Source: Verrucomicrobiota bacterium (GTDB lineage Bacteria > Verrucomicrobiota > Kiritimatiellia > Kiritimatiellales > Tichowtungiaceae). From it: a stretch of 33,272 nt of DNA. Location of the stretch: the NCBI GenBank assembly GCA_016342445.1, contig JAEIOF010000009.1, forward strand, positions 1 to 33,272, in the 5' to 3' direction. The position numbers and the translations under genes were made by a program. The notes below the pieces were generated by a model that saw nothing but the letters and a program-made list of their open reading frames with translations, searched no databases and was not told the origin of the DNA. The number at the start of each line of letters is the position of its first letter. Position 1 is the first letter of the stretch. Of the stretch, positions 26,200 to 33,272 are shown in pieces.

Positions 26200-28989
26200 T
26201 TAGTGAGCTTGCAACCAATTTTCCCCGACGCCGCAGTCGACGATGAGGGGGACACTTAAAGGAAGAGCGTCCTGCATGAGTTTCTGGATTTCGGGGATGA
26301 GGTGTTGTTCGTCGTTATGAAGGTCGAAGACGAGTTCGTCGTGCACCTGGAGAAGTAACTTCGTTTTTTTGCCGCGCAGGAGTTTTTCGATACGGATCAT
26401 GGCGATTTTGATCATGTCGGCGGCGGAACCCTGGATGGGGGCGTTGATGGCGTAGCGTTCGGCGGCGGCGCGGACGGTTCCATTCGCCGAGTTGATGTCG
26501 CGGATGTGGCGTCGGCGTCCGGAGATGGTTTCGACGTAGCCCTTTTCTTTGGCGGTTTCGATGACGCCGTCCATGAAGGTTTTCACGGCGGGGTACTGTG
26601 CGAAATAGCTTTCGATAATTTCGGCGGCCTCTTTGCGCGGGATGCGCAGCCTTTGCGAGAGGCCGAAGGCGGAGATGCCGTAGATGATGCCGAAGTTGAC
26701 CATTTTGGCTTTGCGGCGCATGTCGGAGGTGACATCGGCGAGTTCAACGCCGAAGACGTGCGCGGCGGTGGCGGTGTGAATGTCTTCGCCGCTGACGAAG
26801 GCGGCTTTCATGTGTGCGTCGCCGCTGAGGTGCGCCATGATGCGCAGCTCAATCTGCGAATAGTCGGCGGCCAGCAGGGTGAACTCGTTTCCGCCGGCGA
26901 CGAAGGCGCGGCGGATTTCCTGTCCCTGTTCGGTGCGGACGGGAATGTTCTGGATGTTCGGGTCGCTTGAGGCCAACCGTCCGGTGGTGGTGACGGCCTG
27001 ATTAAAGGAGGTGTGGATGCGGCCGGTTTTTTTGCAGATGTCTTCGGGCAGGGCATCGACGTAGGTGTTTTTCAGTTTGGCCGCGCCGCGGTAGTCGAGG
27101 ATGGTTGCGACGATCTCGTGCTCCGCGGCCAGATGCTGCAAGACCTCTTCGTTGGTCTGGTACTGACCGGTTTTGGTTTTTTTCGGTTTGTCGACGAGGT
27201 TCATTTCGTCGAAGAGCACTTCGCCGAGCTGCTTGGGGGAGTTGAGATTGAATTCGTGACCCGCCAGTTCGTAGACCTTTTTTTCCTGCTCCGCGATTTC
27301 GCCAGCTAGCTTGATCGAAATTTCGCCGAGCGCGGCGGTGTCGAGCGCAATGCCGTTGGCTTCCATTTCAACCAGCACCGGAATCAGCGGACATTCGATT
27401 TCATCGAAAACTTTTTTGAGTTCACGCTTCTTAAGTTGCGGCTCGAGAATTTCGCGCAACTGCAGGGTGACGTCGGCGTCTTCGCAGGCGTAGTCGCACA
27501 GTTTGTCGAGCGGCACGGTCGTCATCGAAACCTGTTCGCTCTTTTTCTCTCCAATCAGCGCGGTGATCGGAACGGGCGCGTAGCCGAGGTGGGTGCCGGC
27601 CAGCTTGTCGAGTCCGTGCCTTTGATCGGGGTCGAGCAGGTAGTGGGCGATCATCGTGTCGAAGAGTTTGCCTTTCACCTCAACCCCCGCTTCGCGAAGC
27701 ATGGCGATGTCGAATTTGAGGTTGTGTCCGGTCTTTTCAATGGTTTCGTCCGCAAACAGCGGCACGAAAAGCTCCAGCGCTTTTTTCAGCTCCTCGTCGT
27801 CCGGCGGGAGCGTCACATACCAAGCCTCGTGCGGTTTCACCGCAAAGGAGATGCCGATCAGTTTGTCGGCGCGCGGGTCGAGCCCCGTCGTTTCGGTATC
27901 AAAACAGAAGGAGGCGTTTTTCCGAAGGTTGGAAACCAAAGCGGTGCGTTCTTCCAAGGTTTGGACGAGGTGGTAGCGGTGCTTTACATCGGCGAGGGTT
28001 TTGTAGGCTTTTTCCACGGGCTCCTCCGGCGCGGGCGCATTGGCGGCAGCGAAGTCGAACAGATCGCCCTGTCCCTCTTTGGGCGGGGGCGGCGCGAAGC
28101 TGGCGGCGGGGGCGGGTGCTTTGCCGAACAGCCGTTTGGAGAAGGAGGTGAATTCGAATTCGGAGAAGAGGGCGGAGAGCTTGTCCTCGTCGAACTTGCC
28201 GCGGATCAGTCCGGCGGGATCGAGGTCGACCGGAACCTCGGTGTGAATGGTGACGAGCCGTTTACATAGATGTACGCGCTCGACGTTGGCCTCGATATTT
28301 TCCTTTTGTTTGCCCTTTAGCTCGCCGGTGTGCGCGAGCAGATTTTCAATCGAGCCGTACTGCGCAATCAGTTTTTGCGCGGTTTTGGGGCCGATGCCGG
28401 GCACGCCGGGAATATTATCGGCGGCGTCGCCCGCCAGTCCGAGGATGTCGATGACCTGCTCGACCTTTTCGATGCCCCACTGCTCAAGCACTTCTTTGAC
28501 GCCGAGCACTTCGGCGTCCGCTCCTTTTTTGGCGGGTTTCATCATAAAGGTGTGTTCGTCGACGAGCTGGGCGAAATCTTTATCCGGCGTGACCATGTAG
28601 GTGTCAAACCCCTCTTTTTCGGCGCGGCGGGCGAGGGTGCCGATGATGTCGTCGGCCTCGAAGCCCTGTTTGGTCAGCACGGGAATATTGAAGGCGGCCA
28701 GGAATTCTTTGATTTGCGGGACGGCGGCGCGGATTTCCTCGGGGGTTTCTTCGCGCTGCGCTTTGTATTCGGGAAATTCATCGTGCCGGAATGTTTTTCC
28801 CGAGACGTCGAAGGCGACGGCGATGTGGGTCGGATCCTGCTTATCGATGATCTCGAGCAGGGCGTTGATAAACCCGAACACGGCGGAGACGTTCTTCCCC
28901 TTCGAGTTGATCATCGGGTTGCGCATGAAGGCGAAATAGGAACGGTAGACCAGCGCCATCCCGTCGAGGAGAAATAATTTTTTGCTCAT
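26200..28989 (-). CDS. polA: DNA polymerase I with 5' nuclease, 3'-5' exonuclease and polymerase domains
   Basis: LFLLDGMALVYRSYFAF, GVPGIGPKTAQKLI, FCFDTETTGLD, AADYSQIELRIMAHLSGD, RRKAKMVNFGIIYGISAFGLSQRL, LQVHDELVFDL. Confidence 0.97.
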   Translation of the reverse strand: MSKKLFLLDGMALVYRSYFAFMRNPMINSKGKNVSAVFGFINALLEIIDKQDPTHIAVAFDVSGKTFRHDEFPEYKAQREETPEEIRAAVPQIKEFLAAFNIPVLTKQGFEADDIIGTLARRAEKEGFDTYMVTPDKDFAQLVDEHTFMMKPAKKGADAEVLGVKEVLEQWGIEKVEQVIDILGLAGDAADNIPGVPGIGPKTAQKLIAQYGSIENLLAHTGELKGKQKENIEANVERVHLCKRLVTIHTEVPVDLDPAGLIRGKFDEDKLSALFSEFEFTSFSKRLFGKAPAPAASFAPPPPKEGQGDLFDFAAANAPAPEEPVEKAYKTLADVKHRYHLVQTLEERTALVSNLRKNASFCFDTETTGLDPRADKLIGISFAVKPHEAWYVTLPPDDEELKKALELFVPLFADETIEKTGHNLKFDIAMLREAGVEVKGKLFDTMIAHYLLDPDQRHGLDKLAGTHLGYAPVPITALIGEKKSEQVSMTTVPLDKLCDYACEDADVTLQLREILEPQLKKRELKKVFDEIECPLIPVLVEMEANGIALDTAALGEISIKLAGEIAEQEKKVYELAGHEFNLNSPKQLGEVLFDEMNLVDKPKKTKTGQYQTNEEVLQHLAAEHEIVATILDYRGAAKLKNTYVDALPEDICKKTGRIHTSFNQAVTTTGRLASSDPNIQNIPVRTEQGQEIRRAFVAGGNEFTLLAADYSQIELRIMAHLSGDAHMKAAFVSGEDIHTATAAHVFGVELADVTSDMRRKAKMVNFGIIYGISAFGLSQRLRIPRKEAAEIIESYFAQYPAVKTFMDGVIETAKEKGYVETISGRRRHIRDINSANGTVRAAAERYAINAPIQGSAADMIKIAMIRIEKLLRGKKTKLLLQVHDELVFDLHNDEQHLIPEIQKLMQDALPLSVPLIVDCGVGENWLQAH

Positions 28990-29165
28990 GGGGCGAAAGC
29001 CTAATGGCTTTCGGGGCGAAGGTCAAAGGTGTCTGAAGGTCGAATGTCGTGAGGGGACTTCCAACCCTTGGAAAAACGGCTTCAGGGGCAGCTTGGTCAA
29101 GCCGCCCGCATAAGATGCGGGGGTTTCTCTTGCCCGGAGAGGGGGTTTCCAGTACAAAGTGCGCA

Positions 29166-30086
29166 GTGAAAAGAATTTGCCAACTCAGTCGGGTTGTTCG
29201 GGGGCTGACGTTCGCTATCGCCTCCTCCTGCGTGCTGTTTTCGCTGCCTCAATCCGGTTTTGCCTCATTGATTATCGATTCGGACACCTCTTTCTGGGCC
29301 CCGATCACCTATGGCGTCAACCTTGCCGATCCGGTGCTTGACCAGCAGACGGGCGGGCAGGATGGCGACTTGGTTGGCGACGCCAATCATTACGCATTTT
29401 ACACGCAGTTTGATGATGCCGGGACTTCCGACCTGACCGACGGAACAATCGCCTTTCGCGCCCGCCTGAACCGGGCAAAAAATTATTCCAAAATGGAATT
29501 TAATCAGTCCCTCTTCGTCGGCATTGACGCGAACCGGGATGGGGCTCTCGATCTGTTCGTGGGAGTGAACAACAGCCCAAGCGGAAACGGGGAGCTCGCC
29601 ATGTGGAATCCGGGAACGGGAGCGAACACCGGGCCGAGCACCACATCAATTGTCTCTCCGCCGGTGATCAGTGTGGTTGAGGCCCTGAAGGCTAATTATG
29701 ACTTCTCGCTGGTCAGCGCTACGATTGATCCGTCTGCGATTAATTTTGATATCGACGGAGAGGGAAACACCGATGTTTTTCTCAGCTTCAGCTTCGATTT
29801 CCGAACGATTGTCGACCTGCTGAACGCGAAGGGGATCAGCCTGGACCAGAATACCGCCATCAACTATGTGATGGCGACGTCGACTCAGGATAACGCCTTG
29901 AACATGGACCTGAACGGGATTGATGGGGGCATCGGCTCTACGATGACGTATGATGAGCTGGGTGCCACCAGCGATACGTTTTCTCCGACGGGTGATTCGG
30001 TTCCGGAGCCTGCCGTAATGGTTCTTCTCGCAACCGGAGTCTTTTCGATCCTGATCGGAAAACGGTTGGTTCCCGGTCGGACCTGA
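29166..30086 (+). CDS. PEP-CTERM sorting domain protein, paralogue 1 (GTG start proposed)
   Basis: Signal peptide, C-terminal VPEPAVMVLLATGVFSILIGKRLVPGR; aligned to paralogue 2 from VKRICQ / MKRPCQ. Confidence 0.82.
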   Translation: MKRICQLSRVVRGLTFAIASSCVLFSLPQSGFASLIIDSDTSFWAPITYGVNLADPVLDQQTGGQDGDLVGDANHYAFYTQFDDAGTSDLTDGTIAFRARLNRAKNYSKMEFNQSLFVGIDANRDGALDLFVGVNNSPSGNGELAMWNPGTGANTGPSTTSIVSPPVISVVEALKANYDFSLVSATIDPSAINFDIDGEGNTDVFLSFSFDFRTIVDLLNAKGISLDQNTAINYVMATSTQDNALNMDLNGIDGGIGSTMTYDELGATSDTFSPTGDSVPEPAVMVLLATGVFSILIGKRLVPGRT

Positions 30087-30145
30087 CGGAGTGACCATTC
30101 CCCGTCCGGGTTTGGTCATACGCACAAGATGCAGTGTTTTTTCTT

Positions 30146-30178
30146 GTCCATATGTGGTGGTTTGCACCACATATGGAC
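30146..30178. promoter_or_regulatory. Perfect 14-bp-stem hairpin upstream of the second PEP-CTERM gene
   Basis: GTCCATATGTGGTG-GTTTG-CACCACATATGGAC. Confidence 0.7.
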
Positions 30179-30225
30179 GGTGATTTCTCTTGCATTTGTG
30201 TAGTGGTTTCCTCTACACACGGGCG

Positions 30226-31155
30226 ATGAAACGCCCCTGTCAGCCAACACAGATTATTGGAAAGCTACCCTTTGCAATCGTTTTGTCGTTCATGTTCTTT
30301 TCGCTGCCGCTGTCAGGTTTGGCCTCGTTGGTTATCGATTCAGACACCACGTTCTGGTCCCCCATTACTTATGGCTGTAACATTCCGGATCCGTCTGTTG
30401 ACCAGCAAACCGGTCAAAAGTCCGGAGATTTGGTCGGGGATGCGAATCACCCGGCGTTCTACTCGCAGTTTGATGACGCCGGAACTTCCGATTTGACCGA
30501 CGGAGCGCTTGCGTTTCGAGCCCGGCTCAATGAAGTGAAAAACTATAAAAAAATGACGTTCGACTATTCCCTTTTAGTCGGGATCGACGCCGACCGGGAC
30601 GGCGGACTTGATCTGTTTGTGGGAGTGGATAACAGTCCGAGCGGACGCGGGGAGGTTTGCATGTGGTATCCGGGTGACGGGTCGAATACCCGGCCGAGCA
30701 CGACCTCAATCATTAATCCGCCAGCGGTTAGTGTGGAAAGGGCGCTGAAGGCCAACTATGACTTCTCGCTGGTCAGCGCAACGATCGATCCGGGGGCTGT
30801 TTCGTACGATGTCGACGGGGGTGGCGCCACCGATGCATTTCTGAGCTTCAGTTTCAATTTTTCCGATGTGGTCGATCTGTTAAGCGCGAAGGGGATCGAG
30901 ATCGATCAAAACACCCCCCTCAGCTATGTGATGGCCACAGCGACTCAGAGCCACTCCTTGAATATGGATTTGAACGGGGTGGACGGTATTCCCGACACGG
31001 ATAAGACGTTTTCAGAGCTGGGTGCTATCAGCAACACGTTTTTGGTGACGGGTGAGTCCGTCCCTGAACCCGCTGTGCTGGCTTTGCTTCTGGCGGGATG
31101 CTCTTCGATCCTGATCGGGAAACGGTTGCTTCCCCGTTCAGAGCTGAAGGACTAA
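30226..31155 (+). CDS. PEP-CTERM sorting domain protein, paralogue 2
   Basis: MKRPCQ... signal peptide; C-terminal VPEPAVLALLLAGCSSILIGKRLLPRSELKD; similar to 29166-30086 along its length. Confidence 0.85.
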   Translation: MKRPCQPTQIIGKLPFAIVLSFMFFSLPLSGLASLVIDSDTTFWSPITYGCNIPDPSVDQQTGQKSGDLVGDANHPAFYSQFDDAGTSDLTDGALAFRARLNEVKNYKKMTFDYSLLVGIDADRDGGLDLFVGVDNSPSGRGEVCMWYPGDGSNTRPSTTSIINPPAVSVERALKANYDFSLVSATIDPGAVSYDVDGGGATDAFLSFSFNFSDVVDLLSAKGIEIDQNTPLSYVMATATQSHSLNMDLNGVDGIPDTDKTFSELGAISNTFLVTGESVPEPAVLALLLAGCSSILIGKRLLPRSELKD

Positions 31156-31302
31156 ACGCTCTTCGCCCCCTTCTTCCGTTCCCGGGAACGTGCTCATTTT
31201 TCCAACCTCTGGAACGTTTCAGTTCATTTTTTGCCGCTGCGCTTCTTTTTGAAATACAAAAAGCACTTTCGGAATACCTCAGGTCCAAACATTGGAAACT
31301 CG

Positions 31303-32580
31303 CTACGCCAGGACGAAGTAACGAAGCCAGAGGTAGATCATGGCGAGGAAGACGGACTGGATCATGAAGGGGAAGCCCCATTTCATGAAGTGCATGAAGG
31401 TGATTTTGTAGCCGTTTCGTTCGCCGATTTTGCTGACAACCACGTTGGCCGAGGCCCCGATAATCGTTCCGTTGCCGCCAAGACAGGCGCCGAGCGCGAG
31501 CGCCCAGAAGAGCGGGTTGTCGCCGGTCGGCGCAACGCCGGTATCGACGAGCATTTTCTGGATGAGCGGCATCATGACGATGACAAACGGAATGTTGTCG
31601 AGTACGGCGGAGAGCAGGGCGCTGCCCCAGAGCACCACCATGGTGGTGAGCAACAAGTTGTCGCCGCAGAGGTTGAGCATGCCGTTCGCCAGCAGGTCGA
31701 TGACGCCGTTATGCTCCAGTGCGCCGATGATGATGAACAGCCCGATGAAAAACAGGATGGCGTCCCACTCGACGTGGCGGAGCATTTTTTCGCTCTTGGT
31801 GCGGCAGGTCAGTAACATGGCCCCCATCCCGGCGAGAGCGATGACGCCCGGCGGTACCCCGAGGTGATGATGGGTGAAGAAGCCGATGAAGATGAAGCCG
31901 AAGACAATGAGCGAGCGTTTCATTTTTTTCGCGTCGCGGATGGCCAGTTTCGGGCAGGCCTCAATGACGCGGGTGCGCACTTGATCGGGGACGTGAAGAT
32001 ATTTCCTCATCACGAAGTAGGCGGTGATGATAAACACCGCACCCATCACCAGAACGCCGGGGCTCAGGTGGACGATGAAGTCGTTGAAGGTGAGTTCGGC
32101 GCGTGAGCCGATGATGATATTGGGCGGATCTCCAATGAGCGTGGCGGTGCCGCCAATATTGGAGGCGAGCGCTTCGAGAATCAGGAACGGAAGTGTCGGC
32201 AGTTCCAGCAGCTGGGTGATCAGAATGGTGACCGGAGCCAGCAGGATGATGGTGGTGACGTTGTCGAGCAACGCAGAGAAGACCATGGTGACGAGAAGTA
32301 GCGTGATCAGGATCGGCGCGGCGCGGCCCTTCATGGCTTTGGCGACGGAGATGGCCACCCATTCGAAGAAGCCGGTTTCGGCCAGAATGGCGACGCAGGT
32401 CATCATCCCGACGAGCAGAAAGATGACGTTGAGGTCGATGGCGCTCATCGCGCTTTCAAAGTCGATCAGCCCGCCGATGATGACGGCGGAGGCCCCCAGT
32501 ATGGCGGCAACAGATTTCTCGACTTTTTCGGAAGCGAGCAGGATATAAACCAGAACAAAGATGACAATTGAAGCGATCAT
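31303..32580 (-). CDS. ArsB/NhaD-type ion transporter (SLC13/IT superfamily permease)
   Basis: LDNVTTIILLAPVTILITQLL, EALASNIGGTATLIGDPPNIIIGS, LLSAVLDNIPFVIVMMPLI, GNGTIIGASANVVVS. Confidence 0.88.
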   Translation of the reverse strand: MIASIVIFVLVYILLASEKVEKSVAAILGASAVIIGGLIDFESAMSAIDLNVIFLLVGMMTCVAILAETGFFEWVAISVAKAMKGRAAPILITLLLVTMVFSALLDNVTTIILLAPVTILITQLLELPTLPFLILEALASNIGGTATLIGDPPNIIIGSRAELTFNDFIVHLSPGVLVMGAVFIITAYFVMRKYLHVPDQVRTRVIEACPKLAIRDAKKMKRSLIVFGFIFIGFFTHHHLGVPPGVIALAGMGAMLLTCRTKSEKMLRHVEWDAILFFIGLFIIIGALEHNGVIDLLANGMLNLCGDNLLLTTMVVLWGSALLSAVLDNIPFVIVMMPLIQKMLVDTGVAPTGDNPLFWALALGACLGGNGTIIGASANVVVSKIGERNGYKITFMHFMKWGFPFMIQSVFLAMIYLWLRYFVLA

Positions 32581-32582
32581 AA

Positions 32583-33272
32583 TTAGGCACTCACCAAAAT
32601 TTTGTCGACGATACTGAAGCGGTCAATGACCCCGAGAAGTTTTTTGTTTTCGTCCACCACATAGAGCAGGGGCTTGTTGCGGGTGGCGATTTCAAAGACG
32701 ATTTCCATCAGTGTGGCGTCGGCGGAGATCGTCGGCGATTCCCGTTTGATGTTGAGCTCGCTGATCTGGATGTCGCGTTCGCCCTGGAAATATTTCTCGA
32801 AGGGATCCATGTTGCGGACGAACGAGATGGTGTGGAGATTTCCGAAGAAGTCGGGCAGGCCGCTGGAGAAGAGGTCGTAGCAGGAGATGTCGCCGGTGAA
32901 ACATTCCTCTTTATCGAGAATCGGCAGGGAGTCGCAGTGGTATTTGTGCAGCGCGCGTGCCGCATCTTTGAGCGAGGCCTCTGTGCCGATATGGCCGATT
33001 TGCGGCCGCATGATGTCTTTGGCCAGAATGTTTTGGTCGATTTTGATGCCGCTTTTGTTGATCAATTGCCACACCTCGAAGGCGTCTTTGGCGCTCAGAG
33101 CGGCGCGGCGGATTTCCTGTGTGGAGAGGAAGCGGACAATCGCGGCGCGGCTGAGCAGTAGCAGATTGGCCTTGTCTTGCGGGACGATGGAGAGCACGAA
33201 AAACTGGGCGGGCTTCTGATCTAGGCTCTGGAATTCTGCGCCCGAAGGGCAGATGCCGATGAGGGTGTAGGA
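32583..33272 (-). CDS. PTS EIIA-like domain fused to CBS-domain pair, 5' truncated by window end
   Basis: Frame stays open to 33272: SYTLIGICPSGAEFQSLDQKPAQFFVLSIVPQDKANLLLLSRAAIVRFL (EIIA-2-like C-terminal half), then AKDIMRPQIGHIGTEASLKDAARALHKYHCDSLPILD and a second CBS motif. Confidence 0.75.
   Translation of the reverse strand, partial: SYTLIGICPSGAEFQSLDQKPAQFFVLSIVPQDKANLLLLSRAAIVRFLSTQEIRRAALSAKDAFEVWQLINKSGIKIDQNILAKDIMRPQIGHIGTEASLKDAARALHKYHCDSLPILDKEECFTGDISCYDLFSSGLPDFFGNLHTISFVRNMDPFEKYFQGERDIQISELNIKRESPTISADATLMEIVFEIATRNKPLLYVVDENKKLLGVIDRFSIVDKILVSA

Noticed and set aside
29121-29133. Sigma54 -24/-12 promoter upstream of the PEP-CTERM genes
   Set aside because: GG and GC dinucleotide spacing does not fit in both copies.
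31177-31190. CGTTCCCGGGAACG palindrome after the second PEP-CTERM gene
   Set aside because: Could be a weak terminator, but lacks an adjacent T-run; not called.

Overview
The window is a gene-dense, GC-rich bacterial chromosome segment of about 33 kb. Gene content (PEP-CTERM proteins, typical dispersed intergenic repeats) suggests a PVC / Kiritimatiellota-like organism, but that is inference. On the + strand it holds hisD (5' truncated), hisC, a small Cys-rich protein, and an etfB-etfA-trxB-msbA-like-acyl-CoA dehydrogenase run. On the - strand there is a compact run of GT4, GH13_18 sugar phosphorylase, Na/Pi cotransporter, GDPD lipoprotein and HAD. A divergent M20 peptidase + gpgS-like pair follows, then HAD and GT4 genes. 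Together these look like a glucosylglycerate / compatible-solute locus. Further on are dus, an ACT protein, a YcaO homologue with a non-ATG start, a YchJ-family protein, polA, two tandem paralogous PEP-CTERM proteins, an ArsB/NhaD-type permease and a PTS-EIIA/CBS fusion (5' truncated). The ORF track omits a 58-aa ribbon-helix-helix-like gene at 21256-21432. The most striking unexplained signal is a 15-bp interrupted palindrome, TTCCA-N5-TGGAA (commonly TTCCARRCATTGGAA). I located 27 copies, 22 with exact arms, where about 0.03 would be expected by chance. They lie in intergenic regions, in a terminator, and inside four coding genes in all three reading frames, while long core-gene stretches have none. 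Other signals include a duplicated inverted-repeat element with compensatory changes flanking ychJ, a shared element at fixed distance from both PEP-CTERM start codons, a 13-bp direct repeat bracketing an inverted-repeat insertion, and a heptamer repeat array inside a glycosyltransferase gene.
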